Shown here piece by piece: positions 53,046 through 62,086 of a stretch of 64,000 nucleotides of DNA. A model generated the notes under the pieces. That model had not been told where the DNA came from. It made no database searches and saw nothing but the letters and a program-made list of their open reading frames with translations. Made by a program: the position numbers and the translations under genes. Source of the stretch: Hyphomicrobiales bacterium. Its GTDB lineage: Bacteria > Pseudomonadota > Alphaproteobacteria > Rhizobiales > Rhizobiaceae. The DNA is taken from contig UBNQ01000020.1 of the NCBI GenBank assembly GCA_900466875.1, positions 1 to 64,000 of the forward strand, written 5' to 3'. Each line of letters begins with the position of its first letter. The stretch's first letter is position 1.

Positions 53046-54019
53046 CACGAGTTCCCCTCAAGACGGACGCGAGGATCGACGATCGAATATAGGATGTCGA
53101 CCAGGAGGTTGATGACGCTGAACATCACGACGGTGATCATCAGGTAGGCGAGGATGACGGGGCGATCGAGAACGCCGATGGCATCGATGATCAGCTTGCC
53201 CATGCCCGGCCATGCAAAGATGGTTTCGGTAACGACGGCAAAGGCGATCAGCGAACCGAGTTCGAGGCCGATGACGGTGATCAGCGGGATCAGTGTGTTC
53301 TTCAGCACATGCACGGTGACGATGCGGCGCTCCGTCAGGCCCTTGGCGCGGGCGAAACGGACGAAATCCAGCTGCATGGTTTCCATCACGCCGGCGCGGG
53401 TGAGGCGGATGACCAGAGAGATCTTGAACAGCGCCAGATTGAAGGCGGGCAGGAACAGATGCGACAGACCATCCCACGTGAACATCGACAGCGGCACACC
53501 AAGCACATTGACCGTATCGCCACGACCCGAGGACGGCAGCCAGCCGAGATAGACGCTGAAATACATGATCATCACCAAGCCGATCCAGAAGGTCGGCAGG
53601 CTGAAACCGAGGATCGAGAAGGTCATGATCGACTTGGAAATGAACCCCTTCGGCTTCAAGCCGGCGTAAACGCCGAGCGGAATGCCGATGACCAGCGCCA
53701 TGGCGAGCGCCACGAAAGCGAGTTCCAGCGTCGCCGGCATGCGGTTCATGATCAACGTCAGCGCAGGCTGGTTGAACACGAAGGAATTGCCGAGATCACC
53801 CGACAGCGCGTTGGTCAGAAAGATCCAGTACTGTTCCCAGACGGATTTATCGAGACCGAAAGCCTGGATGACCTGCAAACGTTCGGCCGGTGTGGCTGTC
53901 GAACTCAGCAGCACGTCGACCGGGTTGCCGACGAGAAAGAGGCCGGCAAAGACCAGAACCGACATGACGAAAAGTGTGAGCACGGTCTGCAGAGACCGGC
54001 TTAAAAGATATCCGCTCAT
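53045..54019 (-). CDS. Dpp-type ABC permease (DppB-like)
   Basis: The product is 324 residues with six membrane segments. DppB landmarks include SRSLQTVLTLFVMSVLVF at the N-terminus, a loop RFARAKGLTERRIVTVHVLKN and VVTETIFAWPGMGKL near the end. It overlaps the nucleoside-hydrolase gene upstream by four bases. Together with the DppC-like protein and the fused ATPase it forms one Dpp-family importer. Confidence 0.92.
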   Translation of the reverse strand: MSGYLLSRSLQTVLTLFVMSVLVFAGLFLVGNPVDVLLSSTATPAERLQVIQAFGLDKSVWEQYWIFLTNALSGDLGNSFVFNQPALTLIMNRMPATLELAFVALAMALVIGIPLGVYAGLKPKGFISKSIMTFSILGFSLPTFWIGLVMIMYFSVYLGWLPSSGRGDTVNVLGVPLSMFTWDGLSHLFLPAFNLALFKISLVIRLTRAGVMETMQLDFVRFARAKGLTERRIVTVHVLKNTLIPLITVIGLELGSLIAFAVVTETIFAWPGMGKLIIDAIGVLDRPVILAYLMITVVMFSVINLLVDILYSIVDPRVRLEGNS

Positions 54020-54996
54020 GCGTGTGAGCCTCCCATGGTTCTGGCACCGGGCGCTTCGCCGCCATGGCGGACGATGCGCTCGATCAGCAATTCGATGAAC
54101 CCGGCCTCGTCGACATCGGTGACGACGGTGGCATTGGCCGGCCGGTCCATCTTTTTGTAGAAATCGGCATAGGTGTAACCCATCGTCAGGCCGGCAACCT
54201 GCACGCCGACAAAAACCTCGCGGCTGGTGAACAGTTCAGGGCGGATGAGCCAAGCGATCGTGGTTGCATCATGGATCGGCCCGCCCGGACGACCGAAGCG
54301 TTTTTCATCGCTGCGGTCGAAGGTGGAAAAGAGATTGTAGAGCGCCGCACCCGCCTCGCCACCGGCACGAAATTTTTCGAAGTGGTCGGCCGTGAACAGC
54401 GCCTGAAAGGTCATGTCGAGCGGCATCAACACGATCGGCACGCCGGACTGAAAAACGATCTCTGCCGCATGAGGATCGGCATATATGTTGAATTCCGCCC
54501 AAGGCGTGCGGTGGCCAAGTGACGTAAAGGCGCCGCCCATGGAGACGATCTGGCGGATACCGCGTGCAACATCCTGATGCTGGATCAGCGCCAACGCCAC
54601 ATTGGTCAGCGGGCCGATGGCACAGATGGTGATCTGTTCACCTGCCGCTGCGGCCGCGCGGGCCGTACGGGTGATGAACTGGATCGCACTTTCTTCGGAA
54701 GGCACGACATCACCGGCCTTGACCAGCCTGTCGTCAAACGAGCCGATGCGGGCATATTTGCCATAAACCTGCTCGCGGACCAGCGGACCACTGGCGCCCG
54801 CAAAAACCGGCACGTCACGACGACCACTCACGCCAACCAGCTTGCAGGCATTGGTAACAGTATGTTCGAGCGCGACATTGCCGGCCACGATCGACAGGCC
54901 GAGAACCTCGATTTCCGGCGAGGCAAGCGCCATCAGGATGGCGGCGGCATCGTCCACGCCCGGATCCGCATCGATGATGACCTTGTGGATGCTCAT
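54016..54996 (-). CDS. Nucleoside hydrolase (IUNH family), second copy
   Basis: The product is 326 residues with the calcium-binding family motif DADPGVDDA at 9-17 and substrate-pocket regions (AIGPLTNVALAL, MGGAFTSLGHRTPWAEFNIYADPHAA). It cleaves nucleosides to base and ribose in the cytoplasm; base preference is not readable. It is a paralogue of the gene at 54993-55955, with overlapping ends. The linked ribokinase would use the ribose. Confidence 0.92.
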   Translation of the reverse strand: MSIHKVIIDADPGVDDAAAILMALASPEIEVLGLSIVAGNVALEHTVTNACKLVGVSGRRDVPVFAGASGPLVREQVYGKYARIGSFDDRLVKAGDVVPSEESAIQFITRTARAAAAAGEQITICAIGPLTNVALALIQHQDVARGIRQIVSMGGAFTSLGHRTPWAEFNIYADPHAAEIVFQSGVPIVLMPLDMTFQALFTADHFEKFRAGGEAGAALYNLFSTFDRSDEKRFGRPGGPIHDATTIAWLIRPELFTSREVFVGVQVAGLTMGYTYADFYKKMDRPANATVVTDVDEAGFIELLIERIVRHGGEAPGARTMGGSHA

Positions 54997-55955
54997 GCGA
55001 CGACCTTTTCGTCAGCGTAACGCGACAAACGCTCGAGGAAAAAGGCGATCACGCCTTCCGCATCCACCTTGGTGACGATGTCGGCATTCGGCTCCAGGCC
55101 GCTCTTGCCGTACCAGTCGGCAATCGTCTGGCCCATGCAGAGTTCGCTTTCGTATTCAACGAAGACACGTGCCTTCTCAGTTCCGAACAGATGCGGCGCG
55201 AGGATGTAAGCCATGACCAGCGGGTCATGCAGCGGGCCGCCGCGCGAACCGTAACGGCGCACGTCGTTGCGATCCCAGAAAGCCATGAGTTCGGCCAGCG
55301 TTTGCGAAATGCGGCCGCTGACGCGCGAAAACTCGGCGACATGTTCCGGCTTCAGCATCACCTGATGGGTGGCATCGAGCGCTAGAGCCACAATCGGGAT
55401 ACCGCTGGAAAACACCACATGCGCCGCATGCGGATCGGCGAGAACGTTGAATTCCGAGGTCATCGTGCGGTTACCCGGCTCGCGATAGGCGCCGCCCATC
55501 ATGACAATGCGCTCGATACCGTCTGCCAGCTGCGGCTTCATGCGCAGGGCGACGGCGACATTGGTCATCGGACCGAGGCAGCAGAGCGTGATACGCTCGC
55601 CGGTTTCCGCGGCTTTTCCCAGCGTTTCGATCAGAAAATCGACGGCGGACATCTCTTCCGCCTTTTTGACCGGTTCCGGCAGCGTTGTGTTGCCAAGCCC
55701 CGTCTTGCCATGGAACTGGCCATGGATCGGCTCGCGCATGATCGGCCGGAAACAGCCGGCGTAAACGGGAATGTCGGTGCGCTGACCAAGCTCGCAGACC
55801 TGCAGCGCATTGCGCACCGTACGCTCCAGCGGCTGGTTGCCGCTGACCGGCGTGATGCCGAGGATGTTCAGTTCCGGCGACACGAATGCAGTCAGGAGCG
55901 CAATCGTGTCATCGATACCGGGATCACAATCGACGATGATCGAAATCGGCTTCAT
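54993..55955 (-). CDS. Nucleoside hydrolase (IUNH family), first copy
   Basis: The product is 320 residues with DCDPGIDDT at 9-17, CLGPMTNVAVAL and MGGAYREPGNRTMTSEFNVLADPHAA. The start is the ATG with GAAGG nine bases upstream; a TTG two codons earlier is less likely. Its divergence from the neighbouring copy suggests different nucleoside preference (for example purine versus pyrimidine), which is a guess. It overlaps the second copy by four bases. Confidence 0.92.
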   Translation of the reverse strand: MKPISIIVDCDPGIDDTIALLTAFVSPELNILGITPVSGNQPLERTVRNALQVCELGQRTDIPVYAGCFRPIMREPIHGQFHGKTGLGNTTLPEPVKKAEEMSAVDFLIETLGKAAETGERITLCCLGPMTNVAVALRMKPQLADGIERIVMMGGAYREPGNRTMTSEFNVLADPHAAHVVFSSGIPIVALALDATHQVMLKPEHVAEFSRVSGRISQTLAELMAFWDRNDVRRYGSRGGPLHDPLVMAYILAPHLFGTEKARVFVEYESELCMGQTIADWYGKSGLEPNADIVTKVDAEGVIAFFLERLSRYADEKVVA

Positions 55956-55991
55956 TCTCAAATGCCTTCAATGTGTGGAATTCGGTAAAAC

Positions 55992-56873
55992 TCAGAGCGC
56001 GCCGACATCGCGCAGCACGCCGGCAATTTCCGCCCGCGCCACCTCATTCAGCGGTATTTGCGGATGCATGGGGCTACCGACGGCAAAACCCTGCAGGTCG
56101 AGCGCCGTCTTGATGCAGGCAGCGATCGAGTATTTCGCAAAGATCTCGTTGACCTTCCACATCGGCCTTTGCAGATCCATGGCGCGTGTCCAGTCGCCGG
56201 CCTTGGCCGCCTCGTAAAGCGCGATGCTCTGTTTGGGCACGATGCAGGCAGGTCCCGCCATCCAGCCGACGCCGCCGATCATCATCACGCAGACCGGAAT
56301 ATGCGCAGAGGCTGCAAACACCTCCATCCGGCCGCGGGTCCGCTCGATGATGGAGAGAAGCCGTCCGGTATTGGTTGAGGCGTCCTTGATGTAACGGATG
56401 TTTTCGATGCGGCTCAGCCGCTCGATCACCGGCAGCGACAGGTCGGAGCGCTGGAACTGCGGATTTGTGTAGAGCACCACCGGGCGGCCTTTGGCCGCCT
56501 TGGCGATCGCGGTGAAATAGGCTTCCACGCCCTCGTCGCTCACCGGAAAATAGGCTTCGAGAATGGCCAGAATGCCATCCGCTCCCGCTTCGACCATGTA
56601 TTCCGTTTGCGCGACGGCATTGGCGGTCGAGATCGACGCCACGCCGGCGACAACGGGGACCCGGCCACGATTGGCCGAAATCACCGTGTCGACGACGCGA
56701 CGTCTCTGGTCCTGGGAGAGATAGGCAAATTCACCGGTGCTGCCGAGCGGAGCGAGACCATGCACGCCCACATCGATCAGGTGGTCCACCAGATCCGTCA
56801 GCACACCCTGCATGACTTCGCCGGACGGACCGACCGGAGAAACGAGATAGGGAAAGACACCGCTGAAAGACAT
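55992..56873 (-). CDS. DapA/NanA-family aldolase or lyase
   Basis: The product is a 293-residue TIM barrel of the dihydrodipicolinate synthase family. It has the entry motif [15 protein letters not shown], the catalytic tyrosine in [10 protein letters not shown] and the Schiff-base lysine in IRYIKDAS (about residue 161). It therefore looks catalytically competent. Family members condense or cleave 2-keto acids such as pyruvate adducts. It sits between the binding-protein gene and the nucleoside hydrolases, an unusual place; it is unlikely to be the housekeeping lysine enzyme. Confidence 0.88.
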   Translation of the reverse strand: MSFSGVFPYLVSPVGPSGEVMQGVLTDLVDHLIDVGVHGLAPLGSTGEFAYLSQDQRRRVVDTVISANRGRVPVVAGVASISTANAVAQTEYMVEAGADGILAILEAYFPVSDEGVEAYFTAIAKAAKGRPVVLYTNPQFQRSDLSLPVIERLSRIENIRYIKDASTNTGRLLSIIERTRGRMEVFAASAHIPVCVMMIGGVGWMAGPACIVPKQSIALYEAAKAGDWTRAMDLQRPMWKVNEIFAKYSIAACIKTALDLQGFAVGSPMHPQIPLNEVARAEIAGVLRDVGAL

Positions 56874-56894
56874 GGTGGATCGCTCCTGTTTTTA

Positions 56895-58445
56895 TCAGTT
56901 CGGCTTCACATAATAGGGGAGCGTGTAACCGTCGGAGCGACCGGCATAGTTGATGTCGCTCTTCACCGCCCATGTGTTGGCAAGGTAGAAGACCGGGATG
57001 ACACCGAGGTCACCCATTGCGATTTCGGTTGCCTTCTTCAGCAACTCTTCGCGCTTGGCATCGTCCAGCGTCGAGCGGGCTTCGTTCAGCGCCTTGTCGA
57101 ATTCCGGGTTGGAATAACGGCCGCGATTGCCCTGACCGGCCTTTTCGCCATAGGTCTCAAGGATCGGCCCGAGAACGCCCGAAGCTTCACCGGTTTCAAC
57201 CGCCGCACCGCCCATGATGAACGAGAATTCAAGATTGGAGGCGCGGGTGAAATAGACGCTGCCCGGCAGGGTGGCGACTTCGGTTTTGACGCCGACACGG
57301 CTGAAGAACTGGCCGATCGCCTGCGCAACCTTGCTGTCGTTCGGGTAACGGTCGTTGGAGGCGTGGAAGGTCAGCGCAAAGCCATCCGGATAACCGGCCT
57401 TGGCCAGCAGTTCCTTCGCCTTGTTCGGATCGTAGGCATCGACCTTGATGGCCGGATCATAACCGAAATAACCTTCCGGCACGACCTGACCGGCCGGCAC
57501 GCCCTGGCCATCCATCATGCGATCGACCAGCGCTTCGCGGTTGATCGACAGCGACAGGGCGCGGCGCACATCGGCGTTCAGCAGCGGGTTCTTGCCGTCG
57601 GCACCCTTGGCGAACGGCGACTGCTCGCGGTTCTGGTCCATGTGCAGATACATGATGCGGTTGCCGGCAATGTTGACGACCTTCATCTGATCGGACGCGT
57701 CCAGACGGCGCGTATCCGCGGTCGGGATATTCTCGATCATGTCGACATCGCCCGAAAGCATCGCGGCAACACGGGCGCTCGGGTTCTTGAAGACGCGGAA
57801 CGTGACCTTGTCCCACTGGGCTTTCTCGCCCCAGTAAGCATCGTTCTTGGCAACGACGACATTGTCGTCCGGCGACCAGGAGACGAACTTGAATGGGCCG
57901 GTGCCGATGACACCCTTGCCGGCGTTCATGTCACCGGTCGGCACCTTTTCCATCTCGGCCGGCAGGATGGCGATGCGGCTGAGGTTGTTCAAAAGCAGAG
58001 GCGTCGGGCCGGATGTCTTGATGCGCACGGTCAGCGGATCGACGGCCGTCACCTCGGTGATCGCCTTCACATAAGCGGCAAACGAGCTCGGGCTGTTGGT
58101 GGAGGCGAGCGGAATGCGCTTGATGCTGGCAACCACGTCTTCGGCGGTGAAATCGCTGCCGTCGTGGAATTTCACGCCTTCGCGCAGTTTGAATTCCCAG
58201 GTCGTGTCATCGACGATAGCCCAAGAGACAGCCAGTGCCGGCTGGATCTGCTGCTTGTCGTCCTGATTGACGAGGCCATCGAAAATGTTGCGCGCCATCG
58301 CGCTGTTCGGGCCAACGACGTAGAATTGCGGGTCCATGGAGGTCGTCGAAGCGGACAGACCAACGGTCAGGTCCCGAGCCTGGCTTGCGAGCGGCATGGC
58401 GGAAACAGACGCTGCCAATGCGGCTGCGAACACAGAAAACTTCAT
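56895..58445 (-). CDS. Dpp/Opp-type ABC substrate-binding protein
   Basis: The product is 516 residues with a signal peptide (ending LASQARD) and the family-5 solute-binding fold (SMDPQFYVVGPNSAMARNIF, WEFKLREGVKFHDGSDFTAEDV, LSINREALVDRMM, VIPVFYLANTWAVKSD). The ATG follows GGAGGAG. Family-5 proteins usually bind peptides, nickel or opines. Here the operon (nucleoside hydrolases, ribokinase) suggests nucleosides. It is the first gene of the operon, divergent from a LysR regulator. Confidence 0.92.
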   Translation of the reverse strand: MKFSVFAAALAASVSAMPLASQARDLTVGLSASTTSMDPQFYVVGPNSAMARNIFDGLVNQDDKQQIQPALAVSWAIVDDTTWEFKLREGVKFHDGSDFTAEDVVASIKRIPLASTNSPSSFAAYVKAITEVTAVDPLTVRIKTSGPTPLLLNNLSRIAILPAEMEKVPTGDMNAGKGVIGTGPFKFVSWSPDDNVVVAKNDAYWGEKAQWDKVTFRVFKNPSARVAAMLSGDVDMIENIPTADTRRLDASDQMKVVNIAGNRIMYLHMDQNREQSPFAKGADGKNPLLNADVRRALSLSINREALVDRMMDGQGVPAGQVVPEGYFGYDPAIKVDAYDPNKAKELLAKAGYPDGFALTFHASNDRYPNDSKVAQAIGQFFSRVGVKTEVATLPGSVYFTRASNLEFSFIMGGAAVETGEASGVLGPILETYGEKAGQGNRGRYSNPEFDKALNEARSTLDDAKREELLKKATEIAMGDLGVIPVFYLANTWAVKSDINYAGRSDGYTLPYYVKPN

Positions 58446-58490
58446 GATTGGGACTCCTCCGGGTTGTCCTTGTCCGCACTCTCCCTGCGG

Positions 58491-58513
58491 GTAAACGTCA
58501 ATTAACGTTTTAC
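58491..58513. promoter_or_regulatory. Candidate LysR operator
   Basis: GTAAACGT-CAATTA-ACGTTTTAC is a near-perfect palindrome; the core AAACGT/ACGTTT (58493-58498 and 58505-58510) is exact. It lies in the 116-base divergent gap between the importer operon and the LysR gene, as expected for a LysR binding site. Confidence 0.6.
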
Positions 58514-58561
58514 CTGACAAAAGAAAAATTGCATTTTGTACTCAATCCATGCCGAAATGTT

Positions 58562-59467
58562 ATGAGAGGATTGAAGGTGAAATTGAAACCGAGGCAGGTG
58601 GAAGCCTTCCGGGCCGTTATGATGGCTGGTGGCATTACCGCCGCTGCCGAAGCCATGAATGTGACCCAACCCGCCGTCAGCCGTCTTATTCGCGATCTCG
58701 AAGACATCGTGCAGATAACGCTCTTCGAGCGCGCTGGAGCCCGCCTCATCCCCACAGCCGAGGCGACACAACTCTATCGGGAAGTGGAACGCCTCTATCT
58801 GGGTCTCGATCAGATTGCCCAGGCTGCCGATGACATACGGTTGCACAAGAATACCGTTCTGCGGATTGGCAGCGTGACCTCCCTTGTTCGCCCCTATTTG
58901 CATCAGGCTATTCTGGAGACGATGGGAACAAGGCCGGATATCCCGCTTGTGATCGACGTGGAGAACAGTCGCCATATCTGGGATATGGTCGAGCAAAACC
59001 GTTATGATCTCGGCTTGGTATTCGGATCGCCCCGAATGAGCGACAAGAATGCCATTCTGCTCCATAGTTCTCATGCAGTGGCAGCGGTGACGGCAAACCA
59101 TCCCCTGGCGTCCCGCACGAGGGTTTCACCTGGCGACCTGCTGGACGAACGCGTGCTGATACCAGGCCGCAATTCTCCGCTGAGGCTGGCACTCGACCGC
59201 GCCTTTTCGATCGAGGACCACCAACCGATCAGCACAATGGAAACATCGATGCTGAACTGCTGTCACTTTGCATCGGCCGGTATGGGTGTCGGCATCGTGG
59301 ATCACACCAGCCTGCGTTCCGCCGGCGCAGGAGTGGTGGCGATACCGTTCGAACCCAAGATCGAGGTCGCGTATTACGCAATACGCCCCATCGGCGCGCA
59401 GCGAATTGCCGTTCTCGACGAATTGATTGAGCGCATTCGCCAGTCAATGAACGCCGCCGCAGCCTGA
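58562..59467 (+). CDS. LysR-family transcriptional regulator
   Basis: The product is 301 residues with an N-terminal winged helix-turn-helix (RQVEAFRAVMMAGGITAAAE, then AMNVTQPAVSRLIRDLE) and a C-terminal effector-binding domain. The ATG at 58562 has little upstream; a GTG at 58577 is preceded by AGAGGA with six-base spacing and may be the true start. It is divergent from the nucleoside-type importer operon and probably controls it in response to an imported compound or a breakdown product. After its stop, 59468-59714 shows no gene. Confidence 0.88.
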   Translation: MRGLKVKLKPRQVEAFRAVMMAGGITAAAEAMNVTQPAVSRLIRDLEDIVQITLFERAGARLIPTAEATQLYREVERLYLGLDQIAQAADDIRLHKNTVLRIGSVTSLVRPYLHQAILETMGTRPDIPLVIDVENSRHIWDMVEQNRYDLGLVFGSPRMSDKNAILLHSSHAVAAVTANHPLASRTRVSPGDLLDERVLIPGRNSPLRLALDRAFSIEDHQPISTMETSMLNCCHFASAGMGVGIVDHTSLRSAGAGVVAIPFEPKIEVAYYAIRPIGAQRIAVLDELIERIRQSMNAAAA

Positions 59468-59714
59468 GTTGTAATGCATCATAGGGCCTTGAACGTGATG
59501 GGTCCGAGGATGAAGTGCGACTTACCACGGTCGAACAGCCCACCGCCGAGATTGCCCGGCTTGCGGTGGACGCAGCACTCGGAGGAAAGCCTGTCGAAGG
59601 CCGCCGTATCCTGCAAGCAAGCCTGTCCTGCAGGAAACCACCGCCCCACCCGGCTAGAGCCTTCGCAAATCCGACGATCCGACCGCGGTTCAGAATAGCG
59701 CCGCATCCGTCATT

Positions 59715-60506
59715 TCAGTCGGCAACCACCACATCAAGCGTCGCCTGTGCAAAGAACGCCTGCAGGGAATCCGGCGGACTCGCATCGCTCACCAGATGGG
59801 AAAACTCGCTCGGGGTTCCGATCGTGGCAACGGCCTTGTTATGAAATTTCGATTGATCGCCCACGAGCACCGCGTGTTCGGACCGGCGTATGCTCGCCCT
59901 CTTGACTGCAATTTTTTCAAGGTCGTAATCCAGCGCCGAACCATCCGGCGCAAAGCCGGAAAATCCGATGAAGGCGTAATCGAAATGGATCGCCTCGATC
60001 CCTGCCAGGGTCGTCGCTCCGACGAGCGACCCGTCAGCGCCTCGCAGCGATCCGCCGAAAACATGAATCTGAATCTTGGGGTCCGCGGCCAGAAGCATGG
60101 CGCAGGCAAGGCTGTTGGTGAACGCGTGCAGACGGATGTCCCTTTCCTTCAGCGCGGTCGCCACAGCTTCCACGGTGGTGCCGACATCCAGAAAAACCGC
60201 CGCCCCCTCCGGCACGAGTTGGGCTGCCGCAATCCCGATCCTCTCCTTGGCCGCAGCCGCGCGCATGGTCTTTTCCGCGTAACCGAGGCGAACGGTTGAA
60301 TCCATCGGCCCGGCGCCGCCGTGGAACCGCTGCAGCAGGCGCAGTTTGTCGAGCAGAATAATATCCCGCCTGATCGACTGTACCGACACATCGAAGCGTT
60401 GGGATAGTGTTTCCAGCGTTGCGTATCCGGTCTCTCCAACCGTCTGCAGGATTTCCGTCTGGCGGGGCGTCAACTCATCGGACCGGGGCATGAAGTCTCT
60501 TGTCAT
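59715..60506 (-). CDS. DeoR-family transcriptional regulator
   Basis: The product is 263 residues with a DeoR helix-turn-helix (RQTEILQTVGETGYATLETL, then SQRFDVSVQSIRRDIILLDK) and the sensor domain (DVGTTVEAVATALKE, FGGSLRGADGSLVG, DQSKFHN). The ATG has GGAAG upstream; the much longer open frame beyond it is shadow sequence. It is divergent from the LOG-family gene, 72 bases apart, and probably regulates that operon in response to a phosphorylated metabolite. Confidence 0.9.
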   Translation of the reverse strand: MTRDFMPRSDELTPRQTEILQTVGETGYATLETLSQRFDVSVQSIRRDIILLDKLRLLQRFHGGAGPMDSTVRLGYAEKTMRAAAAKERIGIAAAQLVPEGAAVFLDVGTTVEAVATALKERDIRLHAFTNSLACAMLLAADPKIQIHVFGGSLRGADGSLVGATTLAGIEAIHFDYAFIGFSGFAPDGSALDYDLEKIAVKRASIRRSEHAVLVGDQSKFHNKAVATIGTPSEFSHLVSDASPPDSLQAFFAQATLDVVVAD

Positions 60507-60520
60507 AAATCTTCCATTGA

Positions 60521-60538
60521 TGTCACATATATTACACA
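60521..60538. promoter_or_regulatory. Imperfect palindrome between deoR and the LOG-family gene
   Basis: TGTCACATATATTACACA is an imperfect inverted repeat (TGTnnnATA/TATnnnACA) in the short divergent gap. It is a candidate binding site for the DeoR regulator. AT-rich content alone could explain it. Confidence 0.35.
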
Positions 60539-60578
60539 ACCATGACAGTTTGACGACCAGTTTGAGGAACAGAAAAAC

Positions 60579-61214
60579 ATGACGACTAAGCCAGCATTGC
60601 AGTGGGACGCAGCGAAAAATTGCCTTCGCGCCGGCGGCAGGGTTTTCGATCCGTCCCGTCTGCAATGGCTGAACAGCGATGCGGACGTGAATGATGGCAT
60701 ATCCGTATCGCCACTCCAGGCCTTGAAGCTCCTGGCCGAGAGCGGCGCCCTCAAGCGCGTGCCGATCGGCATCATCGGGCCGCGCGAGGCGACAGTTGAG
60801 CAGAGAGATATCGCCTATGCGCTTGGCGCCGCGATGGCCGATCACGGGCTGCAACTGTTGTGTGGCGGGAAAAACGGGGTCATGGAGGCTGCCTGCGAAG
60901 GCCACGCCGCTCGAGGCGGCCTGCCTGTCGGCATTCTACCGGACGAAGAATGGCAGGCAGCCAATCCGTTTGTCGGCATTCCGATTGCAACCGGCATCGG
61001 TCCTGCACGCAACGCCATCATAGCGCGGGCCTGCATCGCCCTCATCGCCGTCGGTGGCGGCGTCGGAACATTGTCCGAGATGGCGCTGGGCCTTCAGTTC
61101 AATCGGCTGGTGCTTGCCATGGCGGGAGCACCTCATGTCGACGGCGTTCCGATCATGGCCGATATCACGGAGGCGCTCGATCACGTTGCTCATCGGATCC
61201 TGATCGAAATGTAA
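60579..61214 (+). CDS. LOG/SLOG-family Rossmann protein (TIGR00725-like)
   Basis: The product is 211 residues. About 55 N-terminal residues precede a lysine-decarboxylase-like/LOG Rossmann core (IGIIGPREATVEQRDIAYAL, LLCGGKNGVMEAACEGHAARGG). The nucleotide motif GGGVGTLSEMALG corresponds to the PGGxGTxxE site of LOG phosphoribohydrolases, with alanine-valine in place of the leading residues, and PARNAII lies before it. LOG enzymes remove ribose 5-phosphate from nucleotides; SLOG proteins can also bind nucleotide-derived ligands. It leads an ABC importer operon, so a link to an imported compound is inferred. Confidence 0.82.
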   Translation: MTTKPALQWDAAKNCLRAGGRVFDPSRLQWLNSDADVNDGISVSPLQALKLLAESGALKRVPIGIIGPREATVEQRDIAYALGAAMADHGLQLLCGGKNGVMEAACEGHAARGGLPVGILPDEEWQAANPFVGIPIATGIGPARNAIIARACIALIAVGGGVGTLSEMALGLQFNRLVLAMAGAPHVDGVPIMADITEALDHVAHRILIEM

Positions 61215-61300
61215 GATAACTTACGCCTGTCATAAAACCATCACTCGATGGCGATAGAGAAGCAGTCAACCGCAACACGCAAAGACAGCAGATCGCCATC

Positions 61301-62086
61301 GTGCCCATCGTCGCCATCGCCTATTTCCTCTTCCTGTTCGCCCCCGTGCTGCTTTTGGCACTGGGGTCGTTCGGGGAAAGCTGGAGCAACACGCTTCTGC
61401 CGACAGGCTTCACCTGGCGGTGGTACGAGGAAGTCGCATCAGATCCCAGCTTTCGCCGCGCCTTTGTCACCAGCCTTCAGATCGTCGGCCTTACCTGCGT
61501 TCTGAATGTTCTGGTCGGCCTGCCGCTCGCCTATGCCATTCAGGTCGGGGCGAAAGGCGGCGTCCGGCTGGCGACGCGCCTGGTGACGCTTCTTCCCGTC
61601 GCCGTTCCGGATCTCGTACTCGCGTTCGGCTTCATCCTGGTATTCTCGTCGGACCAGCTTCCCTGGCTTGGCAGTTTCTGGCTGCTGGCGGCCGGCCATC
61701 TCGTCCTCACCCTGCCCTATACCGTCACGGCGCTCGTCGCCGACATGGAGCAGTTGCGGCTCGATGAATACGAGCATGCGGCAGCAACCCTTGGCGCGCC
61801 GTTTCTCGCCCGGATCCGCGATATCGTCTTTCCCCTTCTCGGTCCCAGCCTCGTCTCTTCCATGCTGACGGTGGCAGCGCTGTCGATCGGTGAATTCCAG
61901 CTGTCGAACCTGATCGCCGGTTTCCTCTCCCGACCTTATCCGGTCGTGCTGCTGCAGGCTTTTTATGGTGCGACGGGTTTTGCCTGCGCCGCAACCATCG
62001 TCCTGCTTGTTCTCGCCGCGATCGCATCGCTCGCCAGCAGCCTCACGTCCCGATTGTCCAATAATAAGAAAGCAGCAGCGGCATGA
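61301..62086 (+). CDS. ABC importer permease (PotC/ThiP-like), start uncertain
   Basis: The product has about 261 residues with six membrane segments and the EAA loop (EHAAATLGAPFLARIRDIVFPLLG). The only start codon in this frame is a GTG without a ribosome binding site. An ATG at 61248 opens another frame reading MAIEKQSTATRKDSRSP, a typical charged permease N-terminus, and would join with a frame change in the repetitive ATCGCC/CATCGT stretch at 61291-61320. So either the start is non-canonical or there is a frameshift. It overlaps the ATPase start by four bases. A partner permease is not seen and may lie beyond the right edge. Confidence 0.8.
   Translation: MPIVAIAYFLFLFAPVLLLALGSFGESWSNTLLPTGFTWRWYEEVASDPSFRRAFVTSLQIVGLTCVLNVLVGLPLAYAIQVGAKGGVRLATRLVTLLPVAVPDLVLAFGFILVFSSDQLPWLGSFWLLAAGHLVLTLPYTVTALVADMEQLRLDEYEHAAATLGAPFLARIRDIVFPLLGPSLVSSMLTVAALSIGEFQLSNLIAGFLSRPYPVVLLQAFYGATGFACAATIVLLVLAAIASLASSLTSRLSNNKKAAAA

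Noticed and set aside
51804..53147. Plus-strand open frame (447 codons)
   Set aside because: It lies opposite the Dpp ATPase and DppC-like genes; the translation is dominated by Asp, Arg, Gln and Glu and matches nothing.
56607..58505. Long open frame on the plus strand (632 codons)
   Set aside because: It is antisense to the family-5 binding-protein gene and part of the DapA-family gene; the translation shows no motif and no start context.
59468..59714. Possible small genes between the LysR and DeoR genes
   Set aside because: Frames are short, lack ribosome binding sites and show no protein-like pattern.
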